From: Bisporella sp. PMI_857
Taxonomy: Eukaryota; Ascomycota; Leotiomycetes; Helotiales; Helotiaceae
Length of the DNA stretch: 64,000 bases
Assembly: GCA_021307315.1 (NCBI GenBank)
Contig: JAJSPD010000001.1
Coordinates: 868,001 to 932,000 of the forward strand
Reading direction: 5' to 3'
How positions within the stretch are numbered: position 1 is the first letter of the stretch; each line of letters starts with the position of its first letter. The translations under genes were made by a program, and so were the position numbers. Below are positions 11,954 through 23,993 of this stretch, in pieces. The notes beneath the pieces were generated by a model. It was not told the DNA's origin, did not search any database, and worked only from the letters and a program-made list of their open reading frames with translations.

Positions 11954-13875
11954 ATGGACTCTCAGTATCACCAAGCTCAGGCAATGGGCCAGTCACCATT
12001 TTTCTATTACAACCCAGACCCGAAGTCCGACAACCGTCAGCATGGCCATTTCTCCCAGCAGCCAAATAATGTTCAAGTCCCAGTATATCCTGTACCGCAG
12101 CAATACGTCCAGCAACTACCTTCAACACCAATATACTCGAGACCCAACTCATCATGCTCGCAGCCTCCAATGCACCCTCAGATGTATAATAACGCATATA
12201 TGATGAATATGCCACCTGTGGTCTCCCCACGACCATTGTACCACAAACCAACCATCTTGATTCAGGAGCACACTCCGAGACTAATGATCGAATCCAATGC
12301 TCAGGAGAGTGATATGTATTTCTACCCCGCGACACCTCCTTTGTCTGCTTCTGGAAGCTCCATCAGCAGTCCATCGAGCTGCGAAATTTTGCAGACTCCT
12401 GTCAATCCCATATTCTTCGGAGTTGAAGGGTTCCAAGGAGTGAAGGAGGGTTGTGAGGGTGAGGTCCGGTCAGAGAACCTTGCTGGCCATGACTGGGCAA
12501 GATGCGGATCCCCACCAATGACTCCAGGTACGTGAATATTTGAGCCATTCAATAAAGGCTTCACTTTCTACGAATATTCCCCAAATTTTTGGCGGTACAC
12601 AAGGCTCTTTACTAACGCCGTTGCGTAGTGTTTATTCACCCTAACTCGCTTATGAGCAACGCGGGACCTAGCGAGCTTTTATCTGCAACATCTTGTCCCT
12701 CGCTCTCCCCTTCCCCGTCACCATACCCACAATCAGAACAACCAGACGTTGACTTTTGCGACCCACGCAATCTTACTTTCACGAACAGTCAATCCCAGAA
12801 TAGAAGTCCAATTCAATCCATCAAGGCTACTGCCGAGTTCCCCGTCCTCCCTACACTGTGTGCTGGAGACGAGGAGCACAAATACGTCTTGGGAGGTCAA
12901 CACTTTAGCAAGGCAGCAGAGACTCACAGCACATTCGACTTTGTTACCCCACAACACCACGGATTACCGACCTTTGATCAGTTTTCTGATCTCGATTCCG
13001 AAGACGACTTCGTGAACGGCCTCGTTAACTTCCCTGCGATCGACAACACAAATTTCTTGGGAGCAAAGCGCCAACGAACAGGTTCAGATCTGCTTGCGAT
13101 TGAACACGACTCCTTCATCAGTGACGACGATTTTGAAGACTTCGAAGCATTCGAAGATACTCAACAGTTTGCAACTGCGTGTCTCCCAAGCCCACCAGCA
13201 TCCGGCTCTGAGACCGAGATAAAGAAGGAGAAGAGGACGAAGCGATCCAAGAAGGCACGCTGCGAAGAGGACAGTACAGAATTTGATAACTTGGTACGCT
13301 CAAGAAAGTATAAGGTTCCAATGAACGCTGCCGCCGGCACCCCTCCACAGGAGACTAAGCAAGAGGCCCAGGATGACAATACCGCGCCTAGCCAATCCGG
13401 CTCGTCTGAAGCCAATGGCTCAGGCAATGCAATGGGACCAGGGTCTGATGCTGGGGGCACTCCAGGAGCAGCACCTGTCAACCGCCGGGGTCGCAAGCAA
13501 TCCCTTACAGAGGATCCTTCCAAGACCTTCATATGTGAGCTTTGCAATCGACGTTTCCGCCGTCAAGAGCACTTGAAGCGTCACTACCGATCACTCCATA
13601 CTGAGGATAAGCCTTTCAAGTGCAATGAGTGTGGCAAACAGTTTTCACGTAGCGATAACTTGTCACAGCATTCACGAACTCACGGAAGCGGCTCAACTGT
13701 CTACGATCTTGCGGAGGACGGAGAGATGGGCGTCCATGGTAGTGATCAGGAGATGAACGAAATGGGTGGTGTCTTATTCAATATGGCAGCCCAAGCTTCG
13801 GGAAGTGAGAGTGATGCCGATGCTACTTCTGGCAGCGACACTCAATCTCGCAAGAAGCGCAAGCGCACCGATTAA
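11954..13875 (+). CDS. seb1: C2H2 zinc-finger transcription factor, Msn2/Seb1/MsnA type
   Basis: Exons 11954-12527 and 12629-13875 code 606 residues; the 101-bp intron has GTACGT, an ACTAAC branch site and a TAG end. The long N-terminal part is rich in Pro, Gln and Ser, with acidic patches ([13 protein letters not shown]) that look like activation regions. A basic stretch ([13 protein letters not shown]) may be a nuclear signal. Two adjacent C2H2 fingers lie at about residues 494-546; [21 protein letters not shown] and [14 protein letters not shown] match the highly conserved finger pair of Trichoderma Seb1, Aspergillus MsnA and yeast Msn2/4. Those proteins bind the STRE core AGGGG and drive general stress genes. 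A basic KKRKRTD tail ends the protein. Possible STRE cores lie upstream of the gene itself. Confidence 0.93.
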
Positions 13876-14651
13876 GTTCTTTGGTTCACTCTTGAATAAC
13901 CCTCTAGAGGACTATAAAATATACGATGATTATGAACATTCAGCACACCGTTATGTTTGACTACTGCCTCGGGGCGGTGGTCGCTATGGATATTGGGGCA
14001 TGGATATGCTTTTACGATGGCGACTGAATCAAAAGTCTTGATTTCCTGCACGTTGTTTTGATCTGCGCTTGAGCTTTCTTCTCTTCACCTGTACTAAATT
14101 TCCTTCAAGACTTTCGTGCCAATTTAGCGTGATGACGGATATACAATGGAGGGTGATGGGGATGGTGTATGATTTCTGGGGGTGGATGGCCTGCTTTTCT
14201 TTACGCTCGTTGTAATAAAGACGGGAAGCTGGCCGACCGTTATAGCTATACTTGCTTGCATTTTTCTTCAGCCCATTCACCAGCACCTTTTTTGTGCTGG
14301 TCACGAAATGTACAGCACAAAAATATATAGAAATTCTATACCTGATGCACAAAACATGATAGCGACTACCTTTCTCTTCCCAGTTTCCTCCATCCCATCG
14401 ACCTTAGAATCAATCCCTTTGCAGTGCCCCATTGTCACACGAAGCGGTAGGCTCCTCGAGACCGACATATGAAAAAGCGATCCCCAATAGCAAAATCAGA
14501 TATGATCATTTGTAGTTTAATAGCACTTGGGCACCAATCTTCTGGTCAAGGCTGAGGATGGAAAATGTGCAGATATCGCTTAGCATCCCCACGCCATCAC
14601 CACTCTTAACACACAAGTTTCTCGTAACAATGTGATTATGCAGACGGAGTG
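13876..14651. other. intergenic, 0.8 kb
   Basis: 3' flank of the zinc-finger gene and promoter of the DPH6-like gene. No further gene seen. Confidence 0.6.
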
Positions 14652-17266
14652 ATGGATGGCTCACTGAATGTCATAGCTTTGATCTCGGGTGGCAAGGACA
14701 GCTTCTTCTCAATTCTGCATTGTTTGAGGCATGGATATCAAGTTGTTGCTTTGGGTAACTTATACCCCTCCGCAAAAGGTTTGTATACGTCCTAATCCTT
14801 CTTCCAAAACCCTTCTCTCCTTGAATCATATGTCTATCATGAGTTAGCCCATAGAAGCCCCCTCAGATTCTTGTACTTTTAAATTGGCGCTCTATTCTAT
14901 AGTTCTCGTCCACAAAATCTGCCTAGTACATCGAATTTTGAGCTGCTACTAATTAGGTGATAGCGGACGACGAACATGACCTTAACAGTTTTATGTACCA
15001 AACCGTCGGCCATACAGTAATTCCGCTTTACGAGAAAGTTTTGGGAATTCCACTCTATAGACAGCCAATCGTCGGCACCGCGACCCAAACAGGCACGACA
15101 TACAATCACGGCGATGCCACGGATGAGACTGAATCTCTCCTCCCGCTGCTGAAGAAAATCAAAGAGCATCACCCAGAAGCAAACGCAATCAGCACAGGTG
15201 CCATACTCTCCACCTACCAACGCACACGCATTGAGTCCGTAGCCCTCCGGTTAAAACTCACTCCCCTCTCCTATCTCTGGCAATATCCGACTCTCCTGCC
15301 TGCAACACAGATCTCACTGCTGCAGGACATGCAATCTGTGGGACTCGATGCGCGGATCATCAAGGTAGCTAGCGGAGGGTTGGATGAGAGCTTCCTATGG
15401 GAGAATGTAGCGAGCGAAGGCGCGATGAGAAGGGTTGAGAAGGCGATGAGGAGGTTTGGGACGGATGGTGATGGGGCAGTGCTTGGTGAGGGAGGAGAGT
15501 TTGAGACCTTGGTAGTTGACGGGCCGAGCGTTTTGTTTAAAGGGAGGATTAAAGTTAGAGTGGAGGATAGGAAGGTTGTGAGAGAAGGTGGAGGTTCTGC
15601 TTGGTTGAGATTTCTGGGTGCACAAATTGAGATGAAAGAGCCTGGAGATGCATGTGAATTGGAAATTCGAGCACCTGAATTGCTCGAAACAAGATTTCAA
15701 ATACTACTTTCACAGGCCAATGACCACATTACACCGGAGACCCTACAAGAAGCTACTGATCCATCTGCAAAGCCAACGTCACTGGGCAGTTTCGTACCCG
15801 AAAAGTTGCTTTCACAGAACGAAAATAATACACTATACTGGACAGTCTTTGCGAAGAATTCGGAGTCTGGTAGAGCGGTGTGTATCCTAGCACACATTTC
15901 TAACATCTTTTCAATCTCAAACACTGAGGCAATTACAATGTGTTACTGACTTTGGACATTCCAGACTATCATCGACGAGGCCAAAGAAGTGATATCAGAG
16001 ATCAACAGCCATCTACACCGCTCATCACTCAAACCAAGCAGCATAACGTCAACCATTATCATTCTACGTTCTATGCAAGACTTTTCCAGTGTCAATCAGG
16101 TATATGGTTCACTATTTACAGAGCCAAATCCTCCATCGAGAGTAACAATCTCATGTGGAGACACCATGCCCAAAGGCGTCAATATGCTCATCTACCTTAA
16201 AGTCCACAGGTCTTTCGCAACCTTAACGCCAAAGAAGACATTACATGTTCAATCACGCTCTTATTGGGCACCAGCAAATATCGGGCCCTATTCCCAAGCA
16301 ACATCCGTCCCACTTCCCTCATCCGATAGTCAAGGCTCAAATATATGGGCCGTCTCCGCCGCAGGTCAAATTCCTTTAGTACCAGCAACTATGCTCTTGC
16401 CTACCCCCGCATCTCCTTCTGACTCAGTAGCACCTCTGCTAGGGGACTTCAAGTATCAGGTAAGTCATCTTCTGCTAGTAATCCTTCCATCTTATGAATG
16501 TTTCGTGGGAGATGAAGCCTAGCTTGATCCTAACTGCAGAAAATTAAAACTGATGCAATTCACCTCTACTTAGACTGTCCTAGCCTTGCAGCACCTTTGG
16601 CGCATAGGCACTGAAACGCAAGTAACATGGTGGACAAGCGTTGTCGCCTACCTACCACGCTCGTCCGTTATACCAGCTCAAGAACGTGCCCGTATTGCAG
16701 GGGAAGCCTGGTCTACTATCCACCATAGCTCGACTGCAGCTGACGTCGACGATGATGAGGAAGTCGACCTATGGGAAGAGAAATATTATGCAGCTATGGG
16801 ACATATGGGTACTGAAAAACGGCAGCATGAATTGCCTCATTGGGGAATTGTAACCAGCCATGACGGCGCGAATAAGCGTAATGCGCCACCGTATTTCGCA
16901 GTCGAAGTCGAGGAGCTGCCAAGAGAGGCGGATATCGAATGGCATGCCCATCTCGGCATCGCTGGCGCACCCGTTGTAGTACACTCGACCACTCGACCAG
17001 GGTGGAGTATCCACGTCTGCACTTTCGGGGCCTTGATGGAAGTCGTTGTCAAGATTTCTTACGCGGAAAGTACATACAGCACGCGGAGAAAGGAAGCCCT
17101 CGAATCCATCCTACCGAATGCCGAGAACCATGTCTATCTGTCCTATATAGACAGTGAGATATGTAAAAGTGAAGGGGAGACAGACTGGAAGGGAGTAGTA
17201 CCTTGTCGGAGCATCTGGGATGGCGACAGCAGACTCTCTGCTGTTCTGCTGTTGGATGTACGCTAG
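14652..17266 (+). CDS. DPH6: diphthine-ammonia ligase (DPH6-like, PP-loop ATPase with RidA-like tail)
   Basis: Exons 14652-14778, 14964-15877, 15965-16459 and 16574-17266 give 742 residues in frame. The N-terminus carries the PP-loop SGGKDS at residues 12-17, which binds ATP. After intron 1 comes LNSFMYQTVGH, typical of the family, then AISTGAILSTYQRTRIESVALRLKL and LSYLWQ. The second half holds RidA/YjgF-like sequence (SYWAPANIGPYSQA, then AVSAAGQIPL), as in yeast YLR143W and other eukaryotic Dph6 proteins. The enzyme performs the last, ATP-dependent amidation step making diphthamide on elongation factor 2 in the cytosol. Intron 1 is best closed with the acceptor at 14963, which restores SAKADDEHDLNS; the upstream AG at 14956 would break the frame. 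The ATG at 14652 is used because an earlier ATG meets a stop at once. Confidence 0.92.
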
Positions 17267-18012
17267 CGTCAGGCTATAGCCTTCCTACAATGCGGAATGG
17301 GCAATGGTTTATCGAGTTGACGGTTTTAGATCATGCCAGAGACCGGGCGGCAACGGACGTCTTTGCCCACAGTATTGTGCTTCTATATCTCATTCATGAC
17401 CATTATCTGCTAGCAGCATAGTAAGCCAATGTCCTCAGGAATCATAAAGCCATTCGTGATTTCGCCTTCCCGAAACCAGCCTCCGACCTCCAGCCTTTCC
17501 CTTCCATCTCAACAAGCCTACACGGCTTTCGCGCCTCCCTCTGAGCCCTGCCGTAGAAGCCCTTTAGCCACGTCTCCTCCCCGCCTCGCCGCCATCCGCA
17601 TCTCAAGCCAGCCAGGCGTCAACCGCCTCCAACCGCAACAATCACATAACTGCCAAACCTACAAAACCCTTCCCTAAACCACGGTTTCGCCCGTCTCTAC
17701 GCCCTGCGCAAGCATGCAGGGTGACGGCTTCCAAGAATCTCGCGTGTTCCCCCAGTATCGGGGGCGTGCATTTCCTTACCAATTGCGATACCGAGACGCC
17801 GTGGACGGAAAAGGCACAGGTGCCGAAGAGACGGCTGCTGCGGGAGATGAAGCGTATTCCTTGGTAAATGGAATATAACACCGGCTTCTGGAGCATCCCG
17901 TTGCTGGACTCGAAGGAGGTACGCGGATCTATTCAGCACTTCAATGTCTCACATGTTTAGAAACACGTACAACTGAGATGAACCATCCATTTGTTAGTAT
18001 ACATACATCTAC
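17267..18012. other. convergent intergenic with GC-rich unresolved frames
   Basis: Lies tail-to-tail between DPH6 and PRP28. From about 17429 to 17860 the sequence is more GC-rich than its surroundings and holds plus-strand frames in more than one register: an ATG frame 17429-17677 (82 aa), an ATG-less frame that ends in TAA near 17858 (RRLLREMKRIPW), and a short ATG frame from about 17713. None resembles a known family. It could be a small decayed gene. Confidence 0.35.
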
Positions 18013-20493
18013 CTACCATCCTCCAATGCCGCCCCGAGTCCCCGACGACTCCTCAATCTTCTTTTGTCCTCCGCCGCCTCTGGTCGGCTTCTGTTGTGCA
18101 GCTTCATGCTTTCTCAGTTCCTCAGGGACACGCGAGATCGAGCTCTTGCTCAGCATCTGCTTCAGATCATACATGACATCTTGATCTTCGTTTCCTAAGA
18201 AGGTGATTGCAACACCGCTCTTTCCTGCACGACCTGTCCTTCCTATTCTGTGCGTATAACTCTCGATGTTGGTGGCCATATTAAAGTTGATGACCAAGGA
18301 AACGTCAGGAACGTCTATACCTCTTCCTGCCAAATCAGTTGCAACCAGTACGTTGACGCTTCCGTTTCTTAGAGCTGCAAGTGCGGCCTCACGTTGCTCT
18401 TGTGTTTTGCTACCATGCAAAGTAACGGAAGAAAAGCCCATGTTTTTAATGTCTCTAGCCACGGCGTCACAATTACGCTTGATGTTTACAAACACAATAA
18501 CTGGAGGTTGGAACTCTCCTGAAGTGAGGATTTCTTGTAATCGTTTCTTCTTTTTGTCCTCACCCGACACGAATTCGACACGTTGTTCAACCGTCTCGAC
18601 TGCTTCGCCGACGTTGCCGATAGTGACAATTGCTGGTCGTCTGAGATACTTCTTAGCTATCTTCTCGATAGCTGCTGGCATAGTTGCTGTGTACATCATC
18701 GTCTGTCTATATTGGTCCCTTCTACCGATTCGCAAGCTCATAGCTTGGGCGTCTTCAGCTTCCTCCGTATCAGGCTTCTCGTTAGAAACTGGAAGAGCAT
18801 CCAAAATCTTATTCACGGATTCCTCGAAACCCATATCAATCATCCGATCAGCTTCATCCATGATCACGTAGCAGCACTGCTCCAGAACCAAAAGACGTCT
18901 TTCAATGCAATCCACGAGACGACCCGGCGTTGCAATGATAATCTCAGCCCCGTTGCGTAGGTTGTATGATTGCTCCTCCAAAGAGTGACCACCAACGATA
19001 CTAACGCAAGTAAAACCCAGTGGCGTCGCAAACTTTCTTGCCTCAATCTCGATTTGCTGTGCCAACTCACGGGTTGGTGCAAGAATGATAGCATAGGGGC
19101 CCATATTTTTGGTGACTTCGTTTAAGGCTGGCAGTTCTGAGATGTAGACAAGCAGTGGTAGCAAGAATGAAGCAGTTTTACCGGAGCCTGTTACAGCCAC
19201 GCCTATCAAATCTCGATTTTGGAGCGCAATTGGAATCGCAGCTCGTTGTACCGCTGAAGGTTCATCATATCCGACTTGGTTGACGATATCCAGTAGACGT
19301 TTTGGCAACCCAGACTCTTGCCAACTGCGCATAGGATTTGGTATGGATCCTCCCTTGGTACTGATATTGAAGTCTTCTTTAAAGATACGCCAGTCTCGTT
19401 CCCTCATGTGCTCTAATTTCTTTTCGCTCCAGTGCTTATCCAACGAGTTCCTTCCAGTGGCATCTTCCTTTCTCCGTCGCTCCATTTCCAACATCTCTCT
19501 TGCACGGATTGCACCAGCTTCTCTATCTCGTTCTTCCAACACTCTGGCATATTTAATAGCACCTTCTTCTCCAATATCTTCGGCAAATCCACCTAGCCTA
19601 CCTCTACCATATAAAGTCACCTCTGCGCGATTAGAATATATAGGATTGTAATCTGGGCTCGTGTCCTCCTCAACGTTCCATTCAAAGTTGAACTTTTTCT
19701 CCGTAGTGCGCCGTCGTTTCTTTTTAGCAGAGAAAGTCGACTGGTTTGTTTCCGCTCCCATGTATCTTGTTCGAATGAGAGCAGCTTGTGTATCATCCCC
19801 GTTGGCGGGCCGCTTCTCACCGGCTAGTGAGGCTTTACCGGTCGTTGCGGGTTTCGTTGGCGCTGCCGTATCTCCGGATTTCTTATTCTTTGCAGCTCCC
19901 GAGTTTGGCATAGAATCTCCATTTCGCGTCCTCTCTGCGCGAGGACCTGTCGGTATGGAAGATCTAGAATTATAATGAGATCTCTCAGTTGAATCTCTAC
20001 TATTCTGTCCATTATCGTAGAGTGACACTCCATTTCGCTCAGTCTCAAGTTTGCGCTTTTTCTCCTCGACCTCCTTCTGTCGTTTCTCGAGGGCTAGCTT
20101 CTCGCGAGCAGCTTTCGATAAAAATTTTGGCTGTGCAATCAAGTAGTTAGTAGATGCAGAATAAAAACTAGATAGAGCTTGTGAATATCACTGCTGCATT
20201 ATGCCATGGCTGGACCAGTTACGTACCTTGGATGCTGCTTCATCGGCCTCTTTCTTCTTTCTCAGGATGTCCTCGATACTGAGGGGTCCGCGGCTTGGAG
20301 CTGGAGCACCCCAACCCTTCTTTTTCTTCAGAGGAGGCTCTTCGGGAGGTGGTGGAAGAAAATCCTCGGGTGGTGGAGGAGGCAAATCGTCGGGAGGAGG
20401 AGGAGCAAAGGAACTGGGCGGGGGAGGAGGTAATGCTTCTGGCGGAGGAGGTGGTATCGACGGAACGCCGTTTGTATGACCGTTGGTCGCCAT
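18013..20493 (-). CDS. PRP28: DEAD-box RNA helicase PRP28
   Basis: Exon 1 is 20493-20227 and exon 2 is 20130-18013, joined by a 96-bp intron (GTACGT, TAACTA branch, CAG), for 794 residues. Exon 1 is a run of Pro-rich repeats followed by LKKKKGWGAP and a charged helix (SIEDILRKKKEADE). The middle is Lys/Arg/Glu-rich. The helicase core shows the Q motif (GYDEPSAVQRAAIP), Walker A (AVTGSGKT, about residue 400), PTRELAQQ, the DEAD box (MDEADRMIDMGFE, about 511), motif III as TAT, and HRIGRTGRAG (about 719). TAT in motif III and the YTATMP context are typical of Prp28. This U5-associated helicase helps exchange U1 for U6 at the 5' splice site in the nucleus. It is transcribed divergently from the mitoribosomal gene starting at 20720. 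Confidence 0.95.
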
Positions 20494-20719
20494 TATCGAG
20501 GAAAATTTTCGATGCCGTAGATGTCTCCAAAATTGTCAGACATTTAAATCTTCGTCAAGGTTGTCGCGACTGGTCAACCTTGTGTAGGAGATAAATTTCC
20601 TAAACAGGACAAGGCTGAAAGTTCATGCCTGAGGCAAATATTAAATTTTGGCATTCGAGACCACCACCTTGTAGCCGCGGTATCGAAATAACAATTCTCG
20701 AAGCACAAACTCGGTCAAA
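20494..20719. promoter_or_regulatory. bidirectional promoter region between PRP28 and MRPL25
   Basis: Only 226 bases separate the two start codons, which point away from each other, so both promoters and leaders must lie here. No obvious TATA box. Confidence 0.7.
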
Positions 20720-21387
20720 ATGTCAGTGACACCGGCTGTGAACCTCCGCAAGCTTGCAACAACGGAGCTGCCTCCACGGTTGCTACGATTCTTCGCAAAA
20801 TATCCTCCCAAGGCAATTCTTTCCGTAAACCAGACAGCACCAGTGCCAGCCTCAAGTTTGGGCTTAGATACGACCAGTGAGCATGCCGCAAATCAGATTG
20901 AGACGCTTGGATTCTTGAATCCTTTCAAGTGCCAAAAGCATTCCGTAACTGGCGCGCGGCACGACCCGGTGTTCTCGTTAAGAAGACAGGCAGACCTAGT
21001 GAAGCTGGCAAGGAAACATGGGGTGGAGGAATTGCTACCACCTACGGTCAAGGGCACAGAGGAAAGGATGCGGAGAAGGGCAGAGAATGGACTTAGAGTC
21101 AAGGGTACAGGTGTTGGGCAGCGTGTGAAGGGTAAAGAGTCAGAACGAACGATGAAGGCCCGGTATGTTGTGCTCCAGTTTGCATTTTCATATGCTGTAT
21201 GAGAATACAAATACTAATTATGTGTTTTTTAGATTGGAGAAGCGGAGACAGGCAATGTTGGAGATGCCGCAGATGATACAGACATGGAAAGAGGTACGTT
21301 TTGTTATCGTCCTTGAGCTTTTATTTGCATGCTAATATTATATACCAGAGAGGTCATGGTCGTGGATGGAAGAAGTGGCCCAAATAA
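20720..21387 (+). CDS. MRPL25: mitochondrial large-subunit ribosomal protein L25 (mL59 family)
   Basis: Exons 20720-21162, 21233-21293 and 21349-21387 give 180 residues in frame. The N-terminal LPPRLLRFFAKYPPKAI, the central NPFKCQKHSVTGARHDPVFSLRRQADL and the basic ending RGHGRGWKKWPK are characteristic of the fungal 54S protein L25/mL59. The protein is very basic, as expected for rRNA binding in the mitochondrial large subunit; no mitoribosomal role outside fungi is known to me. The tiny last exon (13 codons including the stop) is supported because it closes exactly on the conserved tail. Confidence 0.9.
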
Positions 21388-23993
21388 TGGCATTGATGAG
21401 GTGTATTGGATCTCATTATATGTGGCCGAAATGAGCCATTTGTACAAAACCGTATCATAGCTGGATTATGGATTGCATGAGACCGGCGCATGAGATCTGT
21501 ACTATATTGTAGCGAAGAAGAGATCAATGATGAGCGTCGGATACGATAGGAATATGCTTCTAAGGCCGAGTGGAGTGTAGGCAGATAATTTAGAAAGTAA
21601 CCTTCACGTCTCTATATGGAATAAAGACCAAGCTTGGCCTGGTGTGGTTTTACCCAAAAGTCGATGAAATCATGTTGCAGGCTTACGAGCTCTCTTAAAA
21701 AGTGAAGAGCATTTGTGATGTATGACCTCGCTATGTTAGGGGCTACCTACTCTACATGACGAGACTTGGATATAGGTGTATTGTAATCAAGGTCAGAATG
21801 CCCTGTCCCAAGCATTCTGCCAGTCTCGGGCCTGAATTGTAGCTCGACGAGTTCGGAGGTCTATTTTGAACGGAGGAGTAGTTTCGATAGTAGTAGTTAT
21901 TGGGGCTCATGTGCTTGGATCCCCTCATATTCTGTAGGCGTGTTAGCCAGCACTAAATCAATTTATTCAAGGATCATGTGAGAGCCAAGAGTATTTATGA
22001 TTATAATTGGCCTTTTTGTTAAGGCCAACACAGCTGTCAGGCAAAAATAATACAGTTAATTTTTATTATTAATTTAAAGTTGTATAATAAATACTCCATC
22101 TGCTCCCCCCTGAAAAAAACGGTTATCGCTTAGCATGGACCCAAGCAACTTGCCACGGGGCAGATCTCCCATGCCATGCACGGAGCGGAGCATGGTTGCA
22201 TATTTTCAAATTGACCAATCAGCATGAGGCTCAACAAACCACAAAACCCCAACAATTGTCAACCCTGCAGGCGTCTGATTGGACCGTTTCAACGTCAACC
22301 ATCTTGGAGAGACCATGTTTAAAGACTTCCAGATCACCCAAATCCATCAACCGATTGGCAACTAGACGCTTGTAATGGTGCTTGCGAAACCTGAGATCTG
22401 TCTCGTCCCGCTTGTGCATATTTTGGCATGTGAAAATCAGTGCAGCAAGAGAAATTTACGGGTTTGGGCCATCATCAGTTCAGCAGCCGTGTATTTCTCT
22501 TCTGTACGCCTTTTTTTTTTTTTAAACTATCCTCCTGGAAACTTAAATGCAACCACAATTTATGTTTCTACCCCCTTCGAAACTACAGAGCTCCCTAGCT
22601 GACTCAGGCCTGTCTCATTCTATGGTCCATTTTCCTGAGTCGAGCAAATGCAGCATCACATGTAATGTACTTGCACCGGCTGGATGAGATAGTCGCCGAT
22701 CAAAGTCGCTGTGGTGGGACGGTGAGTGTGAGTTGACCATCGTTGCCATATGGTTGGCGGTGAGATGTCTAGACATGTAAGCTGCAAAACCATTCTCATC
22801 TTAGAGGACGGGTGTCGACCAGTAGGAGCAAGAAATCAGTTACAAGGCATCTGACATGCTAGGTTTCTCCACGAAAGGTTGAGGCATTTGCGTGATCCAG
22901 CTGGTTTGTGTTGCTTAAGGACACCAAAAAGAACAAGCCTAAGCCTCGAACCAAGGTAACACAAGAATGATCAACATGCTTGTAAGATCAGCCACCACCA
23001 GCACCACCATTGATTGTACATTACAGGATTGGATGGTACAGAAGTGGAGGGGATGACCTGATATGTGGAAGATGGGTGACCACCCCGTTACATTTTTATT
23101 TATATTTATATTTTTTTTTGGGCATTTGCACATGAAGAAATATCGAAATTGGATCAGGTAAGAGGCCCGAGGAGTAGCCACTAACAGTAATCGCAACGCG
23201 CCAAGGTCTCTAAAATATGCCAGCCAATGTAAGGAAAGGAAAGCGGCGATAAACATCAAGTACCGTAGCAAAGGCCAAATCCACAACCAAGATCAGGCGT
23301 GGTCACCGAATGAGCCCATGTTGGTGTGCTGTGGAATGATACATCCATCACCTTCTCCAGTCAGGGGAGTGATGCTGATGAGGTGGTGCTGGTGGTAAAT
23401 TTATTTTCCATCTCGTGTCTACACACCCCAACCAAATTTATATTAACGCCACGGACGTGGCTAAATATACAGATCCATGATAAGTAAGTACAGGATACCT
23501 TACAGTAAAACGCACGTTCCCCAAAAAAATTAAATAAAAACTAGGGGATTTACAGTAGTCTACCTGCTCTGCCGAGGAAAGGAACCCCTGAAGTCTAGGA
23601 TACTCTGGACGACCCGCCCCGCCATACCCTTAAGAGGATAATAAAAAGACGCCTCCCCCAACCTATCTTGTTGCCAATTCTTCACAGGCCTACGCTCTGA
23701 GTCTCTCCCTGAGCGCGAGTTTGAAGGTTCGTACTCATTCTCTACAGCCTCAATCAATTGATAGTCTGGTACTAACACAAGCAACAGCTCAATTCCTTCT
23801 TTCCTCCAAGTGGTCCGTCTCAAATTCTCAACAAAATATCAGCCCAGCCCAAATAAAGAGCCACCAACTTGTGGTGTTGGTGCAAATCTTCTCTCGACCT
23901 GCAGAGCAGAATCAAAGAACCACAAATTCCTTGTGTTTTGTATCACAACTATATACCTACCACTTTCAGATCTTCCTAAGAGCATATCTCAAA
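21388..23993. other. intergenic, 2.6 kb, upstream of the desaturase
   Basis: No gene seen. The region has AT-rich patches (about 22040-22095 and 23090-23120), a T-run near 22510, and a CT/CA-rich segment before 23994 that is probably the desaturase leader. Much of it may be desaturase promoter. Confidence 0.5.

Noticed and set aside
11799..12335. Minus-strand ORF of 178 codons
   Set aside because: Overlaps exon 1 of the zinc-finger factor in antisense; no domain signs.
14951..14956. First TAG as DPH6 intron-1 acceptor
   Set aside because: It would shift the frame; the AG at 14963 joins in phase to the conserved sequence.
20201..20479. Gly-rich plus-strand ORF
   Set aside because: It is the complement of the Pro-rich repeats of PRP28 exon 1.
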